Positions 1 through 13,976 of a stretch of 64,000 bases of DNA are shown here, piece after piece. How positions within the stretch are numbered: the first letter of the stretch is position 1; each line of letters starts with the position of its first letter. The stretch spans positions 57,476,974 through 57,540,973 of the forward strand of contig RSEF01000001.1 of NCBI GenBank assembly GCA_003993805.1, in the 5' to 3' direction. The translations under genes and the position numbers were made by a program. The DNA is from Himantopus leucocephalus (Eukaryota; Chordata; Aves; Charadriiformes; Recurvirostridae). The notes beneath the pieces are model-generated. The model saw only the letters and a program-made list of their open reading frames with translations, did not search any database and was not told where the DNA came from.

Positions 1-3000
1 CTTTGGGTTTTTTGTCCATTGTTAATCTCAAGCAATGATCATCTCTAAGGACAAATTTAATTCTAGGCATAAGGAAATTACAGATATCTGTCAATACCAT
101 TATTTGAGATTGATGATACTACGACAGGAAACTGTTTCATAGAAATCCAAACCTACAGTCTGACCGACACATTATAACACAAATTCTCTGTGAGTGACAT
201 GCAGAGGGTCCCTGAGCAGCCACAGAACAGACTCTAAACTTAGCTGTATATTTAATATTAGCAATCCCGTAAGAGTTTCAACTCCAACCTGACTAGCCCT
301 TGGACTAAAACTGGATGACCTGTCACTCTGATATTGCTGTTTGGATTTGTGGAACATCTCATGCAAACTGAAGTCCATAATGATTTTGTAGAATAATTTT
401 AGTTGAGCCATAGAAGATCTTTCACGAGGTTGGAAAGTTGCCTAAGACAGGACTGTTACGATATCTTACATTACTCCAGGTCTTCTTCCTGATTTGATGT
501 ATTACTATATGACGCATGAAAGGTTCATTAGGTCTCTCAAAAAAGTACTGAAGGCTTATCAGGCACTGGTAAATATGTAATTGCTGAAGAAACTTTTACA
601 GGTTTTCTCAAGTGTTTAATAACAATAGCGCATGAATATATGCAATATAGAGCATAGGTTTTTGGAAAGAGTACAGTGTGCACAAATAGCTAAATGTACT
701 TCAAACAGATTAATGGATAATTCATTTTTTTCTCAGAGAAAGTAGATATACCAAATTGATAGGAATCTAGGTCTCATGAGATACAAGTGCATTTGTTCAC
801 GCCTGTCTGTAAATCTTCCCTATTTTTCAGAGTTTTTTTGACTCTGAATCAATATCTTTGTACATAGACGGAGCATAATCCCTTCAGGGTAGTGCCCAGT
901 CAGTAGCAAGGCTGTAAGGAGGAGGGTAGGCTATATAGTGGACTTCCCTTGGGTGAGCAACTTTGAAAGGCTGGGCAAGCTCTTCAAAGAACAAATTGGC
1001 AATAAAATTATCTTAAACAAGATGAGAATTAAATCCTTGCTGAATTTTTCTTAGTTGTCTGAGAAATCATGAATTCCTCTGAAAAGCATTCCTGACTTTG
1101 CCTTCTTTCCCCCATAAGAAGAAAAACTGATATCAGAAAGGGACCTAGTGAAGCATAATCCCACTTTTTGAAAGGATTATGCATGATTGACTCCTGTATT
1201 TCCCATACATGGATAGACACAAACGTCTCTGCATCTTGTGTCCCCCACCAACAAAAACGTTCTGCCCACAATAAGGCAGCGCCAAATAATCAATATACCA
1301 GTTTCATGGTCAAACTGCTTCTTCCTTACCTTACTATAAACAGCATGGAAGTTAGGCTGCCAGTGATGAGAAGTGCTTGGCTCAATGCCTAGCAACAGTG
1401 TAGGCAAAATTCAGTTTTTGAGTGGCTCCCCAGACACATTTCCTCATGTAGCTGTTGGTACTGTGTCTAACTATCTCCACGGCCCCAGCACTGGATGATT
1501 ATAGCATTGCTGGTCCCACTGCGCTCTCTCCTCCAACTCTGTCCCCTGCCAGTATAACTACATGTCTGAGCCCATCAACACAACATACGGTTGCTCCACA
1601 AGGGGAAAGAAAATAAGAAGAAACACAGTCAGCTTGCCACCTTGTCCTCATCCTTGATTATCACCTCATTGCTAAAGTACCCTGTTATCTGCAAGACTTT
1701 TTTACCCTCCTTCTTCCTCCAAAGGCAGTTTTAAGGCAAAGGCAAGGGAAGGCACAGAGCAGAGCCAGGATTGTGGGGACTAGGGTGAAGTCTTTCATTA
1801 TGGGAACATGCAGCTCTTTAGATCTCCTTGTTCTTCGCAAGTCCAGCAGACTTATCTTAGGGGGGCTGCTTGGACTGTTTTCCCGAGCTAGTGCAGGTGG
1901 AAACTGGAGCAGGTGCTATTGATTTGAGACTGGAAGGCTATCTCTTCATTTTGCTAGTCTATGATTCAGTGCTAGCCCCACCACTGTGCTGCTGCAGGCA
2001 GCACCTACTTTGCCTATGCCTAAAGCTGGTCCTGATATTGAAAAATGACATGCAGACTATATGAGATGGTCTCACCTGCAACACATTTACACACTACTGT
2101 GCTTTCCTAGGGTTTCAAAGAACATAAATCCCATGATAATCCTTCTGTGATACCACAATCAAAAAAGATGTACCTATTCCTGAAGGGGAAAACTGATGCA
2201 TAAGTCTCTTACAGGGATAGCAATACTTGGTTCTTTCTTCTCCAAGGCAATAGAAGCAGCACACTGAAGTGATGTCTGCAAGAAAGATGCCATCTGGTAT
2301 GCTATACGATAATTTCTACAAGACGTCTCGTTCCCAACGAGACTCAGAATATCTTTATTGTGGGGTTTGGAATTGACTGAATCTGTGATATCAGACAGCA
2401 CATGATTTCAAACATGTTGTAAGGCAGATTTGCTCTAAATGCAAAGGAATTTAAGGTCTCCTCTATTTTATTGCCTGTACTGTTAACAATGTGGATTTTT
2501 CTTTTGTTTTTTTCTTTCTTTATTTTCTGAGTGAGGAAAAGAAATACAGTAATTCTTGCTATAGGAGGTGCTCCCCCAGTCATCATGAATAGATTATTAT
2601 AAACCATTTTCTTTGGTAGGTCGATACCTGTTGAACATTGCTAAAGACTTCTGGTGTTAAGGAATCAAAAACTGGAGAATTTTAGTAGCTACTGACCAAG
2701 AAATTTCTGAGTGAAGACTATACCACAATATGAAACGATGAATCTTTTAAATAAATTGGCAGCCAGTTTAGCAGGGCTGGAGAAGAAAATGATGCTAGAG
2801 TAAGTATGTAAACTTTTTTTAATTAAAGCTTTCAGCCTTGTCCAACACTAAATGGGATATAATTTTCCTCCTTGTATTTATGATTTCAGCTGGATAAAAA
2901 AGTTATCTCTCAACATTGTGACTTAACTTGTGCTAGAGCACAGTTGGTGTAACCGGGTGTTCTAGTGAATAAACTATTCTAACAACATGTATTCTGGGAG

Positions 3001-3148
3001 AGGAGATAAGAATAGCTAGGAACAGGATGCTGTATGAGAAAACTATGCCTAACATCCAGCAGACCAATGTAATATAATTAAAGAAAGTTTATTATGGGAG
3101 AAGTATAGTAGGTTCCAAGAAATGTATATAAGTTATCTGCTTTATCAG
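1..3148. other. AT-rich non-coding DNA, no gene seen
   Basis: All open frames here are short (under 90 codons), overlap on both strands, and show no family motif or paired splice sites. There is a T-rich stretch near 2495-2530. I see no RNA gene, repeat family or promoter that I can name. Confidence 0.6.
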
Positions 3149-3553
3149 GCTGAGAGAGTTGGAATTGGTGGTGTTCAGCCTTGAGAAGAGAAGACTCTGG
3201 GGAGACTTTATAGCAGCTTTACAGTCTCTGAAGGGCGCCTACAAGAAAGCTGGAGAGGGACTTTTTACAAGGGCATGTAGTGATAGGACAAAGGGTAATG
3301 GCTTCAAACTGGAAGAGGGTAGATTTAGAATAGATAGTAGGAAGAAATTTTTCACTATGAGGGTGGTGAGGCACTGGAACAAATTGCAAAGGGAAGCTGT
3401 GGGTGCCTCATCCCTGGAAGTGCTCAAGGCCAAGTTGGATGGGTCTCTGTGCAGCCTGGTCTAGTGGAAGGTGTCCCTGCCCAGGGCAGGGAGATTGGAA
3501 CTAGATGATCTTTAAGGACCCTTCCAACCTAAACCATTCTATGATTCTATGAT
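3149..3553 (+). repeat. CR1 LINE, 5'-truncated 3' end
   Basis: This is the 3' end of an avian CR1 retrotransposon. It carries the C-terminal end of the reverse-transcriptase ORF, in which the typical words FSLEKRRLWGDF and FFTMRVVRHWNKL can be read. The 3' UTR follows (AACTAGATGATCTTTAAGG, CCTTCCAACCTAAACCATTC) and then the terminal ATTCTATGATTCTATGAT repeats. The open frame at 3159-3464 is this LINE tail and not a host gene. The copy lacks the endonuclease and the RT catalytic core, so it is a dead 5'-truncated insertion. It is similar to the copy at 41008-41412 and the reverse-strand copy at 43533-43633. Confidence 0.93.
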
Positions 3554-4659
3554 CTTGTGCATTCCAGTTACGCTATTAGGCTACTCAAAATGCTTAGATT
3601 TTAAATTATCTTTTTCATAAAACTCTGAAAAACCTGGATGCCTTACATAAAATCTATAACTTCTGTCAGCAGCCTATCTCTTTGGATGATCATGTTTGGT
3701 GATGCTGAATATCTTCCTGAAAGTACTTTTGGAGACATTTTTCATGACATATACAGAAACAAAACAAAATCAGTAGAAACAGCTTGAATTTAAATAACAC
3801 TATCTAGTATTTATAATCTAAAGGTTACTTTCCATTGCTTATGTGTGGCTCAGAATGCACAAAAATAATTCTCAGACCACAGCTAATGCAAGCTCATTGA
3901 CTGGGAAAATCATCCTCACAGTTTTTTTCTGATTTTTATACCAATATTTATTATAACTCTACATTATCGCTATGTAAGTACAATAACTGTACCTATAATA
4001 ACTATAACTACAAAGTCAGCAAAGACAATTCATTTTATTTGACAGATGATTTGTCAACTGTACTTTCTGAACCCCAATGGCCTTTCTACGAGTTTGTGTT
4101 TCTGACTGTTGATGTATTATCAGGAACAGCTCAGCTGAAGTACTCCACTCCATCATGAAACATATATTTTTTATGGACACTTCAAAGTTAGGATATTTTT
4201 CATGTTCAGTTGATTGCTTTGGCAACTTCGATTTAGTCTCCTTCAGAACTCATCCTTTTCAGTGAATGAGAAACAGAACTTATTGGAAAATGAAAAGATC
4301 TGTTTTCTAGAGCATGGCCACTGGACTAGGACTCGGGGCACCCTGTTCTATTGAAGACTGTCATTGGTATGATGCTGAGCAATATATATATATGGTATAT
4401 GGTAACATATATCAGCATACAGAGAGACTGTTAGAGATACAGCTAGTCTTTCCAGATTTTTGTTTTGTATTTTAAATGAGTAAGTTTAGGGGGATAATTT
4501 CTTCTAAAGACAATAGGAGAATCACACTGTATTATATAGCATTGTAATAGCCACGAGTTCAGTCAGATTTATATCCTTGGCCCACAGAACAGAAATACAA
4601 GATGGAACCTGCTGAATTGCAAGAATTAGTCAAGAACAGATGGATGTTTCACTGTGAGA
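3554..4659. other. AT-rich non-coding DNA, no gene seen
   Basis: There are only short open frames and a short (AT)n tract near 4382-4400. I found nothing else I could support. Confidence 0.55.
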
Positions 4660-4916
4660 CCATAGGATCAACTGCATTGGATTACACCACAGCTTCATCT
4701 AGCTTCAGCCATTCACCAACTTCATTCACAGTGGCTACTATTAGATGCCTAGAGAAGAGCATAAGAATAAGACGGAGATACATTGATCCTTTCCTAACAC
4801 TCTCCCAGTTTCCAGCAATTTGCAGCTCAGAAGCTTCCTGAAAGAAAAATAATGTCATTATGATTAATAGTCCTTCATGGATTTTTTTTTTTATATAGTT
4901 TTGTCTAATTTTAGAG
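4660..4916 (-). repeat. Ancient CR1/L3-like LINE 3' region (fossil)
   Basis: Read on the plus strand, the segment follows the reverse complement of the 3' UTR of old amniote CR1/L3-type LINEs block by block. The matching blocks are TCATCTAGC, CAGTGGCTAC, AGATGCCTAGAGAAGAGCAT, TGATCCTTTCC, CTCTCCCAGTTTCCAGCAAT, then GGCTCAG-like and CTTCCTGA, and later CTTCATGG and TTTGTCTAATTTT. Many substitutions and small indels separate it from the remembered consensus, so it is very old. The minus-strand open frame at 4682-4987 is the repeat and not a gene, although it happens to start behind a good splice-acceptor-like tract (TTATTTTTCTTTCAG). The exact family name is from memory. Confidence 0.7.
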
Positions 4917-6794
4917 CAAAAATAGACATTTTGGTGTTTGATGAAATATGCTAGGAGAAAGAGGGTTGCAGGGAGAGCTGGATTCATCTTCCACCCTCCC
5001 TCTGTATGGGAATGGAGGAGATGGAGGGAATGTGACTTTTTGCCTTTTGGATGCCATCTAAAGGGTAATAAGTTACTGTAACCTTGTATTGCACTTAATA
5101 AAGATACAGTTAAGATGCAATTAGAATTTAGTTGCTCTTTTTCCCCTCTTCATGAGCACTGAAGGAGCTCCTACTGCTGGAGACAGTGGTGAGCATGTGA
5201 TATGAAGCCAAATCTCAGTGGATACCCACTATACTATGAAATTATTCTAATACAAATTCCTTTGGCAGGACAAAGAGATTTCAATTGCCTGTCTTTTTTT
5301 TCAGGAATCGTATTCACATCCAAGGCATAAATGTGTACATCCTTATTCTGGCTTCAATGAAAGTTAATAACATTTTCTGAAAAAAGGAGTTAGTTTCTCA
5401 GAGCAATTTCTGTGCTTGCCTCAGGAACTTTTACAGGATAATAGTAACACTACAGTCACCACCTATGAGTAATCATTTTCACTGTTTTTGACTAGCAAGA
5501 AAAAAATACTTGAAAATGTACATGATACCATGACCAATCCAAATATTTTATTTAATTCAGTAAAGATTTTAGACTACCATTAAAAGCTAGTATACTAAGT
5601 GTATATATACACATAAATGTATACTAGTCTTGCTAAAAATACTATGCAAGCCCAACCCTTTATGCTGTAATTCCTGGCACCATAAAGCCAAATTTATGTA
5701 ACTTCAAATTTGAGCAAATCTTTGTACAGCTCTGTGCTAAGCAACACTGGACTAGCAAACAAGCAGAACTGGTTAACAGAGAAATATTTGAAGAAACTGT
5801 TCAAAAAAGGTTTCACAGAACACTCACTGCACAGAGATACCTCAAGAAGTTAAATACACCCGTGAAATAAACGGTAGCCATAATTTCATAGATTTAGTAA
5901 CTGCTGCAAGGTCCTGTGGAGAGCTGTGGAAACAAGAGGCCTGTACTGACACCGCAGTAAACTATCATATCTTTGAAATTATGAATCTTGAAAGTATACA
6001 AGATGGAAAGTTAAGGATTTCTCCTGCGGTAATTTACAAATCAGATTCAACCTGACACAGTGTGGCACTTTGTCTTCTGTTTTCTTTTGCCTAGTTGGGC
6101 TCAGACGCTCCCTTGCCCCCAATGCACGGTATTTTAGAGTGATCTCTTCCTTTGAACTGATCAGGTGAATTCCCTTCTCTCCTTCCTGTTCTTTCTAGCT
6201 TCATTTTATAATTCCTTTTCTACACTCCCTATTTATCCTCTACTTATTATCCTTGTAAGTTATGATCATTTGCTCTTTTGTCATCCTTCATCTGCAGCTA
6301 CAACAATCTGTTTTGTTTCACATCTACTTCTTTCCTTTTACTCATTTTTTTCTCCCACTTCCCCTTTCAAGCCTTTTAGAACAGGTAAAAAATGCTAATT
6401 TTAAAATTAAATTACTTATCTGACATTAAGTTATCCCCTGAGATTTGCCTAGAGTTGAGACTAGGTTGGATTTAGGCATTTGAAGTAATTCTAACTTAAC
6501 TTCAACAGTTTTATAGATTAGATACAGGACATCTGCTACATGTATTAGCTCTTCAACATTAACCAGCAGCTAATTGTAAAGATGATACTCTAAACCTGTA
6601 CTGGAAAAAATATGTTTAAATGGGAACAAACTTAACTTGAAGCTCTTTACTAAAGAACAACACAGAACTACCCCTTACCTATTTCTTTCCTAGAACATTC
6701 AAAATCTCAGAAAATAATATATAAATCAGACACAATTTACTACATTTCAATGATATGGTAAGAAAAAATCATAATAATGAGTAAAAACTAGAGC
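4917..6794. other. AT-rich non-coding DNA, no gene seen
   Basis: There is no coding frame above 80 codons and no recognisable repeat. A pyrimidine-rich stretch lies at about 6160-6370 and accounts for the small plus-strand open frame there. Confidence 0.55.
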
Positions 6795-7330
6795 TGTCAG
6801 AGCCCTGCAGGCACCAAGGGGGCCTTGCTGTCCACGCCCAGCATCTTCTCAGGCTTTCCTCCACTCTGCCCATGGCCCAGGACCCCATTTCAGCTCAGTC
6901 TGGGGCCACCAGTCCCTGCCCCAGCAATGCCACAGCAGCGCCAGTCTCTGGCCCTGACTCTGGTCCTATCTAATGGATGGATGCTGCATCTACACTGTAG
7001 GTAGTTCGTTTCCTGGATGGACCCTTCAGACATACATAGTGACTTTTTTCCAGTCCTATCTTCAGCCCTGCCTCCTGCATGGCCTATGAACCCATGTTAC
7101 AGTCTTGTCTCCATTTCTGTCTCTGACGCAATCTCCTTTTGCTCCTGGCTGGGCTCCCTCAACGGATCTTGGACCCAAGTCATCTCTCAGGGGCCTGTCC
7201 GGGGCAGTTGATGGAGCCTGTTACCAGCACCTGGCTTTGCCCACTGGGTGCAGACCCCATGGGACTGCATCAGGTGTGTGAGGGCACAGTTCACTGCCAT
7301 TAGGGAACAACTGGCCCTCTCTGTTCCCTG
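6795..7330. other. GC-rich island, possible old LTR or retroposed remnant
   Basis: About 500 bases have clearly higher G+C than the flanks, with many CCTG, CCCCAG and CTCTGAC words and few CpG. That argues against an active CpG-island promoter. No long frame, splice-site pair, terminal repeat or target duplication is evident. The C/T-rich phrase structure recalls reptile and avian LTR or satellite remnants, but I cannot name a family. It could also be an exon of a non-coding RNA. Confidence 0.35.
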
Positions 7331-10300
7331 ACAAAAAGTCAGGTTCTCAATAGGAACTTGGTTTATTACATAAAAACTCTATATCTAACCACCTTCTGTA
7401 ATATTTCTCCCTTGCTAACACAGGCTCTGCAACACCAAAAGAAAACTGCAGCATCTTTCAATGAATAATAAAGACATTACTTGAGTGGGTGGCATGCTGG
7501 CACAGCTCTGGCAGCTCACTGGACTGTTTGCATATGGATGAGGTTATATAAACCCTGTTCATCCTCTCTGTGAGCTCCCTCATGCCGACTGCTTGACTCT
7601 CACTCTCCCACCTCTGGAGCAGGAACTCTGAACTGGCATCCCCTACCCACAGACCGAGCCTAGGATCCTGTTTCAGGAATCTGTGTTGATGCCTACAGAC
7701 AGTGCAAACACCTCCCATGGCACTGTACTTAGACCTGCATGGCTTTTTGTTTTAGAAATTGGAATGATAGAAATGCAACTTTCCAGACAAGTTTAATAAA
7801 CTGTACTCCAGGCATCATTCCTTCCATCATTCCTTTGTCAAGGCTAATGGAGCTCAGCAAGAGCTCAAGTGCTCCTACAGGTACAGGTTAGCTGAAAATG
7901 TACTCGTCAGACTGGCTTCGCTAATGTTTTGTAACGTGTTACTGATTATTTCCTGTACTACAAACAAGATCAAGACCAGAGCTGGTTTAATAACAAAAAC
8001 CAACACCTACAGTTATTCTCTCAAATTCTGGTCTAGAGCTGTTTAGCTACATTCCTTGCTATTCGCTGTTTGAAAACTTCCATGAACATGGATTTATGCC
8101 TGCATAAATTTGAGAAGAATGGCTGGTGACTATATGAATGCCATATTCATGTGCAAACAGGGCGATTTGTGTACTGACAAGATAATTTATTCTTTGGAAT
8201 TATGCTCCATAAAACATTTCAAATAGCCTACCAGAAAACAGAAGTAGCACTAAGTAACTGAGATGGTCCATCATATCCCATAAATAGAAAAAGAGTCAAA
8301 TTGCAGAGTTCATAAAAAATATTTATCTAAACTCATGCATGTAGTCATGAATAATAAATATACTTCAGAAATAGATACTAGAACAATTCACAATTTTATA
8401 CTAAACACTATTATTAGCATTCAATCAGCCATCTCAGATTTTTAATAACGCAATAACCTAAAATAAAGAGCTAAAGACAGCAGCGGATAAAAGTAGAAAA
8501 ACAGTTTTGGGAAGTTCCTGGTATCATGGGTTATGAAGTAGGGGTGCTAAGTAGTAAACAGCAAATAATTTTTGAAGGATTTGAAGGCATTCAAATACAG
8601 AATCTTCCTGAATATAGGGCAATGAAACAAGAAAATACTGATTCTGGTGTTACGATCATGAACTCAGGTTAACAGTCTGGGTTAGAAAGCAAATGAATAC
8701 ACTTTAGTTAGTTCAATATTCTAAATTACTTCATTTTCTGTAGGTGGAACTAAAACTAGAAAAAACTCTGTATGCTGCAAATTCTATAATAAGCTGAAGA
8801 TTTTTAACTAGCATGTGATGTGCTTGTGATTACTAGAAATGTGAGCTTCTAAGGATTCATATCTATTTAAATCTAAAGACTACTAGATTATGAAGGAAAC
8901 ATGAGTGAATCAACTGAACTTTCACGAAACCATTATTAATTCAGTTTTAGTAGACTTAGATCTCTAAATAATTTATGAAAGTCAAACTTCATTATAGTCT
9001 CACTTGCCACAGCATCTCTAACCCTAACATATTTGTAAGAGTAATACCCATATCATCTCATACAAAAGACCACCAAAGATGTTGAACAAAGTTTTAGAGA
9101 TTTGCCCTTAGTAATCACTTTATGGTTTTCATACAGTCTATTTTAGAAGTTAGGAATATTCTGTTCTCTTTAAAGCTTTTCCTGGCCACAGGTTGTGAAA
9201 GTTCATTTTTCATCAGATACTTTTAACTCCAGTGAGGTGCTAATTCCTATTCTGTATACATTTTTAACCTGGTATTGAATTTGATTCTGCTTTAAGGAGT
9301 AAATGCTGTTCAATTTAGTGACATCAATTTAATTAACTATTAATATACATGGGTGTAAATGATTACATAGTTGCAAGGTTCAGATTACACTGCAAGGAAA
9401 AAAGGTGAACCTAAGCAAGTGACTTCTAAAACTCTCAAGTAATCTGATCATTACTTTCATGTCATTTATCATGGCCTGAAAAAAATATCTCAACCTCTGG
9501 AATTACAGTAGGATGCTTATGAGATCATTATAGAATGAGGGCACCATTAGCTTGTCACTTTTTAGGCACACCAACAAACACTCTGGCATTAACTTTGTGA
9601 AATCCAGCCAAACTGTCCTTGTGGAGATGACATAGATTATTAGTACTCCCCCTAGACTGTCATGGTTCAGTGGAGAAACAGGCAAGACCTCAGTCCTACT
9701 GGAAATAACTTTGAAAAATGCTTTAATCCATTTTTTTCAAGTTCTGAAGTCTGCAATCTGGCTTTGTTGATCCTTTTATCTCCTATCTAGATGGGCATAG
9801 CTCAGTAATATTCAACCCTATGGTGCTAAAAGATACAGTACGTACAGCTCGGTGACTTCAGGAATAGGTCTGACAGAGGAGAGAATTGACCGGGAAGAAG
9901 AGATTATAGCATTAACACTATCATCCTCAGAAATGTTTTCAAATCCACTTAAGAGTTAAAGACCAATTTACTACCAATAGAATCCAGGAGGTAATGTGAG
10001 TAATACTATTTTTAAGCAGCTTTCACAACCAAGTAATTTGAGATCTGACTGGTTTTGTTTGTACCAGTGCAATTTTGTAAGGCTAAGCCATAGACAGGTA
10101 TATCCAAACTTCTAAAGTGAGAATAACTTTTATTCAGTTAAGAGTGATTTCCTGTACGGTAATGTATACAGTTCTTTTTAACGTTGTCCCTAAACGTGTT
10201 TAAGCATCATACTGCTTCACTCTCCATTTTGCTATTAGTTGTCAATATTTCTGAGCTTCATGCCCTTGGAAGTCAATGAAAATAATTTTCTGAGTTTTGT

Positions 10301-13300
10301 ATTCTGTGTATTTGTAACATTCTGCACTCTGTCTCAAAATAAATATTACGGGTCTTTATGAATATGGTATAGGTCTATCTCATGCCGTATGTACTTATTA
10401 ACGTGCATGTCTTCTTTATAACTCAATATCTCCCACTCCTAAAGGAAAATTATTTAATGTGAGAATATTTTTAAAATACTGAAACAAGGCTCTAAGAACA
10501 GTGGTAAGCACACTATTTGAATTTTCATAGATTTTAGTAGTATATTCAAACTGCACTTAAATTGTTCATGTCTGTGGTCATATAGATTTCTATTCTAACC
10601 GTGTTTAACAGTAGAATGTAAGGATCAGATATCAGGTTAATAACTAAATGAAAGAAGAGATGGTAGGGATTCAGTATGCATTACTCCTCTTCTGAGATTA
10701 AGTCTTTCTACAAAATAAATGAAAAATATCTTTAGGTCTGACAAACATTTAGTATGTGCTCTCCAAGGAAGAATACATCTTTTGTACTAATTCTCTGAGA
10801 AAAAAAAATATAGTTTGGTTACTCAGAAATAACAGTAAAATTGACCAGACTGCCAAAGATTAAACTTTTTCCAAAGAAAATATCAGTATCAGAATGGGGT
10901 CTGAATCTCCTATGCTATTTCACTGGAACGTTACATCTGATCTGACATTACCTCTGAAAAATCTCAGTATATTAAGTCAGTCAAAATTACATGCTAATCC
11001 TCCAATTAAAAGAGAGTTTGTAGAAGATTCCTTTGCTCAAGCAGTCCTATTGCAGAGTATCTAAATTTAGCGTGATAAGACCTGATGGTCACAAGTAGAC
11101 TACATAGAAAATTGACAAGAATTAGGCTATACATTTACTAACTGATGAATGTCAATATTTATAATATTATAGTTCCATTTTCTTAAGTTTCTCTGCTTGC
11201 TGTCAGTCTTCTCTATTCCTTCTAGAAGACATATGCCAGATATCATTTATTCAAATCTGTGAATATAATGATTGAATTGCTTTGCAAACAGTTTTGGAAA
11301 AAGAAGCATAACATTGAACAAGAAAAGCACGGACAGAGACAAAAGGTATATATTGATAAGCACTTACAGGAGGGTGGAAATGTAAAAAGAAAATGCATCA
11401 GAGTTAGAGACTACATGGGTAAATATGGTCTGATGACTTACATTCTTACTGTATTTTCAGTTTAGCCTGTCTTCATTTGTAGCAGGCTATTTCAAAAACA
11501 GCTCTGATTAATTGGTGTATGAAAAGCATACAGCGGAATATTACATTTATGACACTACAGGGTAAAATTTCCCATATAATAGGAATACATGAATAACAGA
11601 AAAAAGAAATGCTTGCAGCTTTTTGCATCCAACTCCCATTGCGTTTGTTATAAAACATAGCTAAAAGCTCTACAATTATCCTGCAGTTTGCCCAGTCTTC
11701 TGTAAAGTTTGTTTTGGGATTCAATGATCATTAAAACCAATGCATCTTTATCTCTCGTTTAGGCTTTTACAATGTAGAAGTCAACAAAACATTAATCCAA
11801 TTATTTGTGCTGTCTTCTGTAGAATATATATGATCTTCGGGTAAGTTCAGTGACATGCAATGCATTATGACTATCATGTTCTCTGTAAATAAATGCCCAA
11901 AATATTTCTACTACATATTTTACAGCTATATGGCTTCTGTTCTCCACTATTTTATAATCTAGTTGATTGCATATACTTTGATTACCATTCAAATAACTCA
12001 AAACATGGAGATTTGTAAAAGAAATATGAAGATTGGTATGAATATTGCATGAATAGAAGAAACAGTTCTACAAAGGGTTAACGGTATGATCTGTATTGAT
12101 AACCAAGGACACAGCTGACAGTGGTAAAACACTAAGGAATGTGTTTCTGTCAAGACAAAGAGGAGTGTGCTCTTATAAAACAACAGCACAGATGATTTAT
12201 CAGCAGAAGACCCTACACTACACAGGAGGACAGCAACACCATTACAGCACACTGCATGTGATATTCATCTACCTGTTATTCCAAAAGGAAGACAGACTTT
12301 AGCCCTAAAATACCCGAGATAAGGAAGCAAAAACAATGAGAATCACTGAAGTAAACAAAATTTTGGATCAAAAGGACCATACCATAGCAACTGTTGATTC
12401 TCAAAGATCTATCCAAAACCCAGTTTGCTTATTCCTAATCAAAAGGAACCCAACAGATGCAATGAAAATGCAATAGGCATCCTTCCATGTCACACACAAA
12501 TGACCATGGACAAGCAACTTGGCCACAAACGTATGCACACCTTGGTGCTGTTGGGTATTGAGTGTGAGAGTGAGTGACATGGGTAAGAGAACGTGAGTGA
12601 CTGAAAACAGTTTTGCCTAAAACAAGAATCACCTTCGCCTTCCATAACATCTCATATTGACTTTAGTTACGTGAACTTCCCCCAGCAGTTCTGTCATTGC
12701 AGCTTAGAAGTCCACATTCACTTTGCAGTTGTTAATAAGATACAAGGAAGTGCAGAATCAAACCCAAATGTGTGGCTCTGTTCCCTACAGTGCAGTCCTA
12801 TAATTGATGGTAAAGTTCATAGACTTGCAGTTTAAAAATTTCAAACTGCATATGCGTTTCCTATTGAGGAGGCATCAAACAGCACCAGGAGCAGAGACCA
12901 GCTGCTGGAGCTGTCTCGTCTCATCGGGTCCCTCTTCTATCAGCTGCCGAGTCAGTTTCCCTCTGCCTTTTCTTTTTTTCCTCTTTATGATGCTACAGAT
13001 ATTTCGCTCTTTCTGCACAGCATATCAGCTTCTATGGGAAGGTGGGAGTTGGGAGGGAAGTGATGTTATCCTTATTTTGCAGTCTGGCTGTTGTGGTTGG
13101 CTATCGCAAAATTAGAGTTGTGGGTTCGAAACTGTAAGCTTAAGAGGTCTCTCACTTTGTGAGAGGGTGCACAGCTCATTTTATTAAAGTCTATGAATTA
13201 AATCCACTTTATCGAAGTGCTTAGTTTAACCACACGGAGATTTAAAAAGGGGAAGTAACTGCTGTAAAACAGACACTAAATTACAATTAAAAGATATACT

Positions 13301-13784
13301 TTCAAGTATATAACTTACCACTGTGAAAAATGCCTTATGCCAACATGCCTACACATATCTAATTAAAATTCTGCCTTAATTAAGTACTTATATTTTATCT
13401 GTTTTCTGCCCTTGGAGAGGGAGGATATTAACAGCTTTGGAGGAAGACCACTTTGCCAAAACTGAAACCATATGGCAGCAAACAGAAAAGGGCCAGCCTA
13501 ACAAGGCTTCATTTGTTAAAAGAAAGTTTGACTTCTGAGTGAAATTTTAGCTTTTATAGGCAGAATCATACCAGGGAAGATGAAAGCTTCATGTTTGAGT
13601 AGTGGCAGTGGAACAGATGGAAGAAAGAGAGGAAACTGAGCATGTAGCTTCTGGCAGTCAAAGGTCTGGGCAATTTCCCTTACATGTTACAGCTGAAGAG
13701 GGCATAACATGAACTCTCACTCCTCTCATTCAGCTTTTCTGGCTGTGGCCCCACCTAATTCCATCTTTTCCTAGCCTGCTGAAG
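7331..13784. other. AT-rich non-coding DNA, no gene seen
   Basis: Short overlapping open frames only. A GTGA-rich low-complexity stretch lies at 12560-12600, and an isolated tRNA B-box-like word lies at 13123-13132. Neither supports a gene. Confidence 0.55.
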
Positions 13785-13976
13785 TCACATCTGTTTTGCT
13801 TTCCCAATCTTTGTGCTCAAACTCATGTCCCTCACAAATCTGATAAGTAAAATTTCTTGCAATTTTCCCCAGACTGTGAAGGAGTCATTGATAACAATAG
13901 CCTTGGTCATATCAGTAGGGAAGCCAAAATAAGCAAAGAAAATAAGTTTTCTATGATGACTGCCTACAACTTTCAT
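13785..13976 (-). repeat. Possible old CR1 reverse-transcriptase fragment
   Basis: The minus-strand frame contains FPTDMTKAIV and, after a gap, GKLQEILLIRFVRDM. These line up with the CR1 RT segments 'VPDDWRKANV' and 'GKVMEQILLEAISRHM', with the intervening FKKG-to-RPVSL part missing. The similarity is weak and based on memory of the family, so chance cannot be excluded. If real, it is a strongly decayed internal piece with an internal deletion. Confidence 0.35.

Noticed and set aside
13123..13132. GGTTCGAAAC, a pol III B-box-like word
   Set aside because: No A-box at the right distance and no tRNA cloverleaf could be drawn around it.
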